Assembly (NCBI GenBank): GCA_041746415.1 | Contig: JBGTHB010000076.1 | Span: 1 to 19,401, forward strand | Reading direction: 5' to 3' | DNA: 19,401 bases | Origin: JBGTHB01 sp041746415 | Lineage (GTDB): Bacteria; Pseudomonadota; Gammaproteobacteria; Coxiellales; Coxiellaceae | Notes under the pieces: generated by a model | The model's input: the letters and a program-made list of their open reading frames with translations, nothing else | Told to the model about the DNA's origin: nothing | The model's database searches: none | In this document: positions 1 through 6,072 of the stretch, piece after piece | Layout of the letters: every line of letters starts with the position of its first letter | Numbering within the stretch: position 1 is the stretch's first letter | Position numbers and translations under genes: made by a program

Positions 1-2
1 TC

Positions 3-131
3 GAAGATTATTTTGAAGAGCGTCGCATTTTAGATGCCATCGATTACATCATCGACGAAAACTATAAAAATGAACTAGACGATATTTATAACGTTGGCGA
101 TATGCCAATCAACGATTCGCGATTTGATTAG
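3..131 (+). CDS. C-terminal fragment of an unknown acidic protein
   Basis: This open frame enters from the left edge and ends at TAG 129-131. The 42 visible residues are acidic (many Asp and Glu, ending NDSRFD) and look like the tail of a soluble protein. They include an amphipathic stretch around ERRILDAIDYIIDENY. I do not recognise the family. The other two forward frames are closed by stops within the first 35 bases, so this is the best coding frame here. It is followed directly by two hairpins, the second with a T-run, which fits the end of a transcription unit. Confidence 0.55.
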   Translation, partial: EDYFEERRILDAIDYIIDENYKNELDDIYNVGDMPINDSRFD

Positions 132-136
132 AATCA

Positions 137-171
137 CGACCGACAAGGAATCCTCGCCGGATTTTCGGTCG
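137..171 (+). other. Two-part stem-loop downstream of the first stop codon
   Basis: The outer arms CGACCGA (137-143) and TCGGTCG (165-171) pair perfectly over 7 bp. The inner arms AATCC (149-153) and GGATT (159-163) pair perfectly around the loop TCGCC. The structure begins 5 nt after the stop codon of the upstream gene. It has no T-run, so it may protect the 3' end of the message or form part of the leader of the gene at 231. Confidence 0.5.
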
Positions 172-183
172 TCGCTACCGCCG

Positions 184-216
184 CAACGGGGCTAAGGAAT
201 TGGCTCCGTTGTTTTT
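184..216 (+). terminator. Intrinsic (rho-independent) terminator
   Basis: CAACGGGGC (184-192) pairs with GCTCCGTTG (203-211) to give a 9-bp stem with one G.T wobble and a 10-nt loop. Five T residues follow at once (212-216). This is a standard intrinsic terminator and most simply ends the upstream unit. Oddly, it finishes only 14 nt before the ATG of the next gene. That gene must therefore either be transcribed through it, as in attenuation, or have a promoter inside this small interval. Confidence 0.75.
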
Positions 217-230
217 ATAAAGGAAAAATT

Positions 231-536
231 ATGAAAAAATTTATTATACTCTGTGCCACTACACTCATTACTGCTAGTGCATTTGCCACTGTTGTTAGAA
301 CGAATGGTGCAGCGGCTGTGGTCACGCATCCCGCGGCAAGAAGAGCCGCCCGAGTTAACACAGCTAGATGCGCACCTTATGTGAAAAATGGCATCAGTTA
401 CGCTTGCGATAAATATGGCCGTTATTATCGTGTTAATCGCACCAACGCAGTTCGTGTTACCACACCTGCTGGCACCGCAGTGCGAGTACACACTCCCGCT
501 ACCGGAACAGTACGTGTTGTTAGGCCTGCTCGTTAA
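231..536 (+). CDS. Small secreted Arg-rich repeat protein
   Basis: The product is 101 residues. Residues 1-19 (MKKFIILCATTLITASAFA) form a clear Sec signal peptide with an AFA cleavage site, so the protein is probably periplasmic or secreted. The mature part is strongly basic and rich in Arg, Val, Thr and Ala. It has two cysteines (C47 and C59) that could form one disulfide around a Tyr/Gly-rich segment. The C-terminus holds three imperfect 8-10-residue units: VRVTTPAGTA (74-83), VRVHTPATGT (84-93) and VRVVRPAR (94-101). The ribosome binding site AAAGGAA (219-225) supports the ATG. The 3' end overlaps the end of gmhB tail-to-tail by 17 nt. I do not recognise the family. The signal peptide and ribosome binding site favour this strand over the low-complexity Ser/Cys/Asn reading on the other one. 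Confidence 0.7.
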   Translation: MKKFIILCATTLITASAFATVVRTNGAAAVVTHPAARRAARVNTARCAPYVKNGISYACDKYGRYYRVNRTNAVRVTTPAGTAVRVHTPATGTVRVVRPAR

Positions 537-1050
537 GCTGGTCAACAAACGCTAGCAAATTATCATAGACTTTAATGTGCTTGGGCAACGCTGTGATTGC
601 CTTTGGACCATTGCCAGTACGCACCAACACTGCTGCTATTTCAGCCGCTTGCGCCGCCATAATATCACGGGCGCTGTCTCCTACTAAAATAGCAGTGCGC
701 GCTAATTCAGGAAAATCTTTTTTGATTTGTACCAACATGCCAGGTTTAGGTTTGCGACAATAACAATTCTCTTCAGGAGTGTGCGGACAAAAATAAATGC
801 GTCTCACTTTGCCCCCAGCCACTTCAATCATGCGCGTCATTTTGGCGTGAATATCAGCCAAGGTAGCTAAGGAATAAAAGCCACGCCCCACGCCGGATTG
901 ATTGGTTGCGACCACAACCACGTGGCCCGCTTGATGCAATTTAGCAATCGCGGCAAGCGAACCATCAATGGGCTGCCACTCAGCGGGCGATTTAATATAA
1001 TGCGGCGAATCAAGATTGATCACGCCATCACGGTCTAAAATAACCAGCAA
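520..1050 (-). CDS. gmhB: D-glycero-beta-D-manno-heptose-1,7-bisphosphate 7-phosphatase
   Basis: This cytoplasmic HAD-superfamily phosphatase removes the C7 phosphate of heptose 1,7-bisphosphate on the route to ADP-heptose for the LPS inner core. At 176 residues it has the normal length. Visible motifs are the nucleophile motif LDRDGVIN (D6 and D8), VVATNQSGVGRG (motif II), the zinc-binding set C88, H90, C96 and C98 followed by RKPKPGM, and VGDSARD (D125 and D129) near the C-terminus. The start is TTG at 1050-1048, directly after the TAA of the upstream gene, with AGGTG at a spacing of 5 nt. No in-frame ATG could replace it without losing the nucleophile motif. It is the last gene of the minus-strand operon and its translation is probably coupled to the six-cysteine peptide gene. 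Confidence 0.93.
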   Translation of the reverse strand: MLVILDRDGVINLDSPHYIKSPAEWQPIDGSLAAIAKLHQAGHVVVVATNQSGVGRGFYSLATLADIHAKMTRMIEVAGGKVRRIYFCPHTPEENCYCRKPKPGMLVQIKKDFPELARTAILVGDSARDIMAAQAAEIAAVLVRTGNGPKAITALPKHIKVYDNLLAFVDQLNEQA

Positions 1051-1326
1051 TTAATCACCTGTTTCTACAGTGGCTGAAACACTTTTTTTACCATTAGCAC
1101 AATTACAGCTTTCGTCTTTTTGCGTCGCTTTGGCGTGCTTTGAAACTTGCTGCACGCAAAAGGCTTTACACGTGTTGAGCAAACACGTTTTATCTGTTTT
1201 GATATCACAAGTAATAACATGTGTTTTACCGCCGTCTTCATCAGTCCAATATGTTCCTGTGGCCAAACTCAATATCGGTAATAAAACCAAAACACAGCAC
1301 AACTTTTTAATTAAACCGAATGTCAT
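1051..1326 (-). CDS. Small exported six-cysteine peptide, defensin-like spacing
   Basis: The product is 91 residues. Residues 1-24 form a signal peptide: two Lys, a hydrophobic core, then a LATG-type end. The mature part is about 67 residues, Lys/Asp/Thr-rich, with exactly six cysteines: C40, C48, C53, C57, C74 and C76. C40-X12-C53-X3-C57 and the later C74-X-C76 match the frame of cysteine-stabilised alpha/beta (invertebrate defensin-type) peptides, although the usual fourth cysteine is absent and C48 is extra. That resemblance is inference only; an ordinary small periplasmic disulfide protein is possible. The ATG overlaps the 3' end of fmt by 20 nt and has its own AGGAG. The stop TAA abuts the TTG of gmhB. 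I cannot assign a function. Confidence 0.75.
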   Translation of the reverse strand: MTFGLIKKLCCVLVLLPILSLATGTYWTDEDGGKTHVITCDIKTDKTCLLNTCKAFCVQQVSKHAKATQKDESCNCANGKKSVSATVETGD

Positions 1327-2239
1327 GGCTTTTCTCCTTTAAACCATTAATAAAATCCTGTGCACGCATGGGCTTACCGCCGGCGATTTGTAATTTCGTT
1401 ATAGCTAATATGCCTTTGGCGCACGCCACCAGTATCGCACCTTTCTCAAAAGTAAGCACGTTACCTACCGGCGGCGCCGCCTCTGTGTTAATAGCATCTG
1501 CTTGCCAAATACGCAGCGGTTGACCTTGATATTCACAAAACGCCATCGGCCAAGGATTAAAGCCGCGCACTTGGCGCGCGATAGTAAACGCATCGTGTTG
1601 CCAATTAATTTTAGCTTGCTGCTTAGTAATTTTCGGCGCGTAGGTCACCAGAGTTTCATTTTGTTGCTGTGGTTTTAACTGCTGCTTTTCAATCAGTGGT
1701 AACGTTGCACTAAGCGCACTCGCCCCCAGTACAGCCAACTTATTCTGCAGTGTTTGCGAAGTATCTTCATCCGCAATGGCACAGCTTTTTTGCAATAACA
1801 TATCACCTTTATCTAACCCGGTATTCATTTGCATGATGGTGATTCCCGTTACGCTGTCTCCATGCAAAATAGCGTGTTGAATGGGCGAGGCGCCACGCCA
1901 TCGCGGTAACAACGACGCATGCACATTAATGCAACCGTACTTTGGTGCCGTTAAAATAATGTTTGGCAACAACAAACCATATGCAGCGACCACCATTAAA
2001 TCCGCATCATAATTAATCAGTGTTTGTTGAGCAGATTGTGTTTTAAGTGAAGCGGGTTGTTCAATCGGCAAGTGGTGTTGCAGCGCAAGCTGTTTAATGG
2101 GACTCGCCGTTAACTGTTGCCCACGGCCTTTGGGTCTATCGGGTTGCGTGTACACGGCAACAATTTCATGCTGGGAATCAATTAAAGCCTGTAAACTGGG
2201 CACAGCAAAATCAGGCGTACCGGCAAAAATAATTTTCAT
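1307..2239 (-). CDS. fmt: Methionyl-tRNA formyltransferase
   Basis: This enzyme transfers a formyl group from 10-formyl-tetrahydrofolate to Met-tRNA(fMet) to make the initiator for translation in the cytoplasm. At 310 residues it has full length. The N-terminal Rossmann domain starts MKIIFAGTPDFAVPSL. The core signature NVHASLLPRWRGASPI carries catalytic N105 and H107, and D143 lies in GLDKGDM. The C-terminal OB-like tRNA-binding domain includes VRGFNPWPMAF. The start ATG is preceded by GGAG. It lies 13 nt from the upstream LtaS-like gene on the same strand. The peptide deformylase gene def, usually its partner, is not present here. Confidence 0.97.
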   Translation of the reverse strand: MKIIFAGTPDFAVPSLQALIDSQHEIVAVYTQPDRPKGRGQQLTASPIKQLALQHHLPIEQPASLKTQSAQQTLINYDADLMVVAAYGLLLPNIILTAPKYGCINVHASLLPRWRGASPIQHAILHGDSVTGITIMQMNTGLDKGDMLLQKSCAIADEDTSQTLQNKLAVLGASALSATLPLIEKQQLKPQQQNETLVTYAPKITKQQAKINWQHDAFTIARQVRGFNPWPMAFCEYQGQPLRIWQADAINTEAAPPVGNVLTFEKGAILVACAKGILAITKLQIAGGKPMRAQDFINGLKEKSHDIRFN

Positions 2240-2252
2240 TCAACCGCTCCAT

Positions 2253-4157
2253 TTAGAACGTATATTTGTGTTCTTTAAACAGATAATACGCCTCCTGGTA
2301 ATAGGCCGCCGCTAAGTCTTTCATCTTATCATCGTCTTTGGTGCGAGATAATTTTTTTGTGACCGGATCATAAAGATAAGTTCGTACTTTCTTGAGCAGA
2401 CTCAATACCACTAATTTATTACCTTGCATTAATGCCACATCATGATCGTGATTAATCAAAATAATTTTTGGTGTGGCTGGATTCCAATGCAACACGTCTT
2501 GGCCAAAAAATGGAGCTTCATAACGCAACCCCAGCAAACCCAACACAGTGGGCGCGATATCCAATTGACTCGTAGGCACACTCACTGTGCGCGCTGCAAT
2601 GTGATGTGGCGAATAAATTAAAAGTGGAATGCGATAGCTGTACACTGGAATTTCAGCCGACCCATACACGCGTGCATCGTGATCGGCCACAATCACAAAC
2701 ACCGTATTATTAAACCAAGGGTGTTTTTTTGCTTGAGCAATGAACTGGCCAATAGCGTAATCCGTATAACGCACCCCTGAACTTCTACCGCCGCCTGTGG
2801 CTTTAACACCTGCAATCCCAGCAGGATAAGTAAACGGTTTATGATTCGATGTCGTCATAATAATAGTGAAAAATGGTTTTTTTGTTTTTGCCAACCGACT
2901 CAAATAACCCAAGGTGTAATTGAATAAATCGCCATCACACACGCCCCAAATATTTGAAAACGTAATTTTTTTAATATCACTGCGGTCACGAATACGAAAG
3001 CCATTGTTACTATAAAAATGGTTCATGTTATCAAACAACCCATAACCACCATAAATAAATGTCGCGGTGTAGCCATGCTGTTTCATGATCTCACCCCAGT
3101 TTGCAATATGCTCACTGCCGGGACGTTTAATAATTGACTCGCTAGGAATTGGCGGAAATGAAGCCGTAACCGCTTCTAAGCCACGTACGGTACGCGTACC
3201 CGTAGCGTACATATTTTTAAATAAAATTCCATGCTTAGCTAAACGATCAAAGTTCGGTGTGTAATCTTTTTTATGTTGGTAAGCCCCATTAAATTCAGCG
3301 CCAAACGATTCATCAACAATCACCACTACATTTAACTTACCTAGCCCATGCTTATTACCAGCATGCAGACGATTAATTTTTTGTTGCGCTAATTGAGTGA
3401 ATTCACCACCCCCTTTCGCCAAGTCTTGAGTGAGCAACGCCAAAGCTTGCTGGCGATCATTAGTATAATAGTAATTGTCGTAATTCAATTTATTGGTATG
3501 AAATGCTTGAAAAAAACTGCTGTAGCCATTAGCCGTTAATTCATGGGTGATGCGATTGTCAGTAAAGTCAAACGAATGCGTGTTAAACGCAAAATAGGCC
3601 ACCAATACCAACACCAAGTTCGCTGCAAAAAACACGGCGCGCTTAGAAAAAGAGGTGACATAAAAAAATGTTTTATTCAGCCAGCGCCAACCGCTCACTA
3701 TTAATAACAGCGTCACAGCACTGACGGCAATTAATACTTTTACCACCGGATAAGCATCCCAAATATTGGTAAAAACTTCGTTGGGATAAATCAAATAATC
3801 AACCGATACCAAATTAAAACGCGCTGAATATTCTTGAAAAAAATAAAACTGTACTACGGCTAAATACAACATCACAAAACAAACTGCAGCCACCACCAAA
3901 CAACTCAGCCAACGGTGCCATGGTTGTTGATAAATTTTTTGCGGTATTAGTAATAAATACAATGAAAATGGCAGCAATAAATATAAGGATTCAATGACAT
4001 CGTTCACCAGCCCCAGCCCTAAAATACCCGGGAGCTGAAGATAACTCACATCAGCATGTAAGCCGAACGAAAAAAACAACACACAGCGCAATACGGTGGA
4101 TACGACTAAGTAAAAAAATCCTAAATAAACCAATAACGAAAAACGCGTTTTGTCCAT
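2253..4157 (-). CDS. LtaS/OpgB-family membrane phosphoglycerol transferase (sulfatase fold)
   Basis: This is a polytopic inner-membrane protein with a periplasmic alkaline-phosphatase-fold domain. The family moves phosphoglycerol or phosphoethanolamine from phospholipid to glycans, lipid A or teichoic acid; the acceptor here is unknown. The N-terminal 190 or so residues hold about five hydrophobic spans. Catalytic-domain signatures, numbered from the ATG, are DESFG with metal ligand E283, GTRTVRG with the likely nucleophile T323, TTSNHKPF with H439, and VADHDAR with D492 and H493. The start chosen is ATG 4157, which has GAGG at 5 nt; a GTG two codons upstream (4163) would lie inside that ribosome binding site. 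It is the first gene of the run with fmt, the six-cysteine peptide and gmhB. Together with gmhB it suggests an envelope theme. Confidence 0.88.
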   Translation of the reverse strand: MDKTRFSLLVYLGFFYLVVSTVLRCVLFFSFGLHADVSYLQLPGILGLGLVNDVIESLYLLLPFSLYLLLIPQKIYQQPWHRWLSCLVVAAVCFVMLYLAVVQFYFFQEYSARFNLVSVDYLIYPNEVFTNIWDAYPVVKVLIAVSAVTLLLIVSGWRWLNKTFFYVTSFSKRAVFFAANLVLVLVAYFAFNTHSFDFTDNRITHELTANGYSSFFQAFHTNKLNYDNYYYTNDRQQALALLTQDLAKGGGEFTQLAQQKINRLHAGNKHGLGKLNVVVIVDESFGAEFNGAYQHKKDYTPNFDRLAKHGILFKNMYATGTRTVRGLEAVTASFPPIPSESIIKRPGSEHIANWGEIMKQHGYTATFIYGGYGLFDNMNHFYSNNGFRIRDRSDIKKITFSNIWGVCDGDLFNYTLGYLSRLAKTKKPFFTIIMTTSNHKPFTYPAGIAGVKATGGGRSSGVRYTDYAIGQFIAQAKKHPWFNNTVFVIVADHDARVYGSAEIPVYSYRIPLLIYSPHHIAARTVSVPTSQLDIAPTVLGLLGLRYEAPFFGQDVLHWNPATPKIILINHDHDVALMQGNKLVVLSLLKKVRTYLYDPVTKKLSRTKDDDKMKDLAAAYYQEAYYLFKEHKYTF

Positions 4158-4192
4158 ATTCACCTCGGCAGCAAGAGTAGCTTAAACTAACA

Positions 4193-5329
4193 CTAGCCCG
4201 CAACCACTCTCACTATGCTAGTGCCTTCTTGCTCTGAATCTTGCTCTGGTTTTTGCTCTTGGTTTTGAGCCTGCACTTGAATGGGTTGTTGTGTTTTTCT
4301 TTTCTTTGATGCAAATAAACGCGGACCAATTGGTGCTGAGGGTGCTGAGCGCTTAGGATTTGATATGACCGGTGCCTGCAGCAATTGAACTATGCGTTTG
4401 TCTGCATCAGGACTTAAATTGCCTACTCCCAACGATCGAATCACTATAACCTCAACTCCCTCTTGCTTAAGTTCATGTATTATTTCAAGTGCCGCATATG
4501 AAAATAATTCTTGGATTCGATCATCCACCAACACCAAGCAGTGTGGCCTTTCATCTTTAGGGCAGGCTAAAATTCTTTCCTTAATCACCTCCAGCTTCAA
4601 GTTGCCCGCTGTAAAAATAGCGTCTTCTTGATTACGTAAAGCCGGCGGAATGAGCTCCTTTATCTTGTCCAAAACGGCACGAGAATCCAATAATTCATAC
4701 GCTTTTTTCACTCTAGCGAATGGAATGTAATTTTCCACAGCATGCGCTAAACACGCTTGCTCCATTTCTGCTGGTGTCTTTACCTTTCCCAGAGGAGTAC
4801 GTGTAGTGATTTGCGTGTGGCTCAAACCCGGTTGCTTCTCCACTGCACACTGCAGAAATCTTAACCACTCTGGGTTGATACATATTCCATCATTACCTAT
4901 GACAGTTGCGTAACGTAACAGCGCTGTGTCGTCTATATCTGAATACACTCCGCTTCGTTTTACTGCTGCCATTCGTTTTACCACCTCATCAAGACAACAC
5001 GGAACTATTTCATTCGTGGCCCAATTAAAAATATATGGCTGCAATCTGCACTCTAAAAAAGCTTCAATACAAAGCACGCCGTCCAGCTTTAACTCGTCAG
5101 GGCTAATGGCCACAACCAATTCACCGCGATCTCTTGCCTTCTCTGCTGTTGATATCATTGCTTCAGCCGCAACACAACAAAAGTTCACTTCTACATCCAG
5201 GCCTAGGGCTTGCACTGAACCTATCAGCTCAGTGATATAAGGATTATTTATCAAGGTAAAATTCAATGCTCCCATTTCACCAGGAAGTTCTTCAATTCGG
5301 TCATCAACAAAAAGTTTCAACACTCGCAT
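4193..5329 (-). CDS. Orphan HAD-like protein with basic patch and Gln/Glu-rich tail
   Basis: Residues below are numbered from ATG 5332; the preferred start is the next codon, ATG 5329, because AAGGTG lies 5 nt before it and only 2 nt before 5332. The middle carries a HAD-like motif I, YSDIDDTALL (D132, D134, T136), a possible motif II ITTRT (176-179), and CLVLVDDR (D270, D271) as a motif IV candidate. The extreme N-terminus also reads FVDDRIEEL (8-16), nearly the same as LVDDRIQEL (268-276), so half a fold may be duplicated. The C-terminal 40 residues are low complexity, with a KKRK cluster at 343-346 followed by a Gln/Glu run. There is no signal peptide. I recognise no family beyond HAD. Effector-like use in a host is speculative. 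The gene follows the membrane-anchored orphan at a gap of about 35 nt, so the two are probably co-transcribed. Confidence 0.75.
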   Translation of the reverse strand: MRVLKLFVDDRIEELPGEMGALNFTLINNPYITELIGSVQALGLDVEVNFCCVAAEAMISTAEKARDRGELVVAISPDELKLDGVLCIEAFLECRLQPYIFNWATNEIVPCCLDEVVKRMAAVKRSGVYSDIDDTALLRYATVIGNDGICINPEWLRFLQCAVEKQPGLSHTQITTRTPLGKVKTPAEMEQACLAHAVENYIPFARVKKAYELLDSRAVLDKIKELIPPALRNQEDAIFTAGNLKLEVIKERILACPKDERPHCLVLVDDRIQELFSYAALEIIHELKQEGVEVIVIRSLGVGNLSPDADKRIVQLLQAPVISNPKRSAPSAPIGPRLFASKKRKTQQPIQVQAQNQEQKPEQDSEQEGTSIVRVVAG

Positions 5330-5367
5330 CATTTCACCTTATTTTGATCAAGATCTATCAAACTGCA

Positions 5368-5883
5368 CTAAACTTGTAGACTAACTTCTGCAGAACTAAC
5401 CGCTCGGGAACCTGTCTTAGGAGCACAACAACCTCGTCGATAAAAATAATAACTCAGTGCGCCTAACACCACTGCCACCATAACTGCTGCTAGCGTATAA
5501 GGAACAACGGCGGATGATGAATCACTGGGCACGCTGCTAATGGGCACTGATGCACACTGCTGCGGTAATGTTATATTCGGTTCGTTAAGAACACTACGCA
5601 AAAAAACTCCAAGCTCATTGGCATTGTTTGCACGCAAAACGACTTGTTCTCCTAACGGGGACACATGCTCAAGTCGTTGTGAGCAATTGGATAGATCGGC
5701 AAAATTAAACAAGAGCTGAACGATCGGATGGCTATTCAACGCATTGATAAAATTACTAATCGCTGCTTCGCACAAACTCGAATTGATGAATACACCAACA
5801 CGTGCTTCTTTCAGCGCCGAACTGGGGTCACGATAACCAGTAAGGTCTGATTTAAAACATTTATATAATGTGAAATTTGTCAT
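5368..5883 (-). CDS. Orphan protein with one C-terminal membrane anchor
   Basis: The product is 171 residues with no signal peptide. Residues 1-105 form a soluble domain of no recognised family. A Ser/Pro-rich linker follows (about 109-125), then one strong hydrophobic span (about 126-147) and a tail that starts YRRGCCAPK. The positive residues after the span suggest an N-out/C-in arrangement if it sits in the bacterial inner membrane. A tail-anchored protein aimed at another membrane is also possible. The vicinal cysteines next to the span could be lipidated in a eukaryotic host, which is speculation. The ATG lies directly after a perfect 6-bp hairpin that holds the AGG of its ribosome binding site in the loop. 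It is the first gene of a pair with the HAD-like orphan. Confidence 0.72.
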   Translation of the reverse strand: MTNFTLYKCFKSDLTGYRDPSSALKEARVGVFINSSLCEAAISNFINALNSHPIVQLLFNFADLSNCSQRLEHVSPLGEQVVLRANNANELGVFLRSVLNEPNITLPQQCASVPISSVPSDSSSAVVPYTLAAVMVAVVLGALSYYFYRRGCCAPKTGSRAVSSAEVSLQV

Positions 5884-5884
5884 G

Positions 5885-5899
5885 GCGCTACCTTAGCGC
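5885..5899 (-). promoter_or_regulatory. Hairpin holding the Shine-Dalgarno sequence in its loop
   Basis: Read on the minus strand, GCGCTA-AGG-TAGCGC is a perfect 6-bp inverted repeat around a 3-nt loop, followed by one C and the ATG of the gene at 5883. The only plausible ribosome binding site (AAGG, 7 nt before ATG) is thus partly paired and partly in the loop. Such a structure could lower translation or act as a temperature- or ligand-sensitive switch. The same palindrome could instead be a DNA operator. Confidence 0.5.
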
Positions 5900-5924
5900 A
5901 TGAATATTAAACTAGATTTAATTG

Positions 5925-5997
5925 AGTCCTCAGCTTGTGGATTAAAATTGGCGATAATGGCCAACTTGCAGATCATCTTTGCTTATACCTAGGCCAC
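5925..5997 (-). repeat. Dispersed intergenic repeat, copy B
   Basis: On the minus strand this reads through GATGATCTGCAAGTTGGCC and CCAATTTTAATCCACAAGC to CTGAGGACT. Both blocks recur in copy A (10150-10363) with a few substitutions, mostly transitions. This copy is uninterrupted. It contains the stem TTGGC/GCCAA (plus strand, around 5948-5963). It lies between the divergent orphan gene and dprA. Confidence 0.75.
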
Positions 5998-6002
5998 TTG
6001 AA

Positions 6003-6020
6003 GTTGCGATTTATCGCAAC
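6003..6020. promoter_or_regulatory. Perfect 8-bp dyad upstream of dprA
   Basis: GTTGCGATTTATCGCAAC is a perfect inverted repeat of two 8-bp arms around TT. It lies about 50 nt before the dprA start in the divergent intergenic region. It could be an operator for a dimeric regulator or an RNA hairpin; no T-run follows. Confidence 0.45.
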
Positions 6021-6028
6021 GCAAAGTG

Positions 6029-6053
6029 ACGCTACGGTAATGCACCGCAGCGT
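6029..6053 (+). other. Stem-loop just upstream of dprA
   Basis: ACGCT (6029-6033) pairs with AGCGT (6049-6053), and CGGT (6035-6038) pairs with ACCG (6044-6047). One A/C mismatch lies between the two stems, and the loop is AATGC. It ends about 20 nt before the start codon, where no clear Shine-Dalgarno sequence is visible, so it may affect dprA translation. Confidence 0.45.
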
Positions 6054-6072
6054 TAAACAGTAGCATGTGATT

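Noticed and set aside
192..548. Minus-strand open frame rich in Ser, Cys, Asn and Gly opposite the small secreted protein
   Set aside because: The composition is that of the antisense of an Arg/Ala/Val-rich gene; the plus-strand frame has a signal peptide and a ribosome binding site.
4191..4223. Inverted repeat CACTAGC/GCTAGTG across the stop codon of the HAD-like gene as a terminator
   Set aside because: The loop is 19 nt and no T-run follows on the minus strand, so it is not a convincing terminator.
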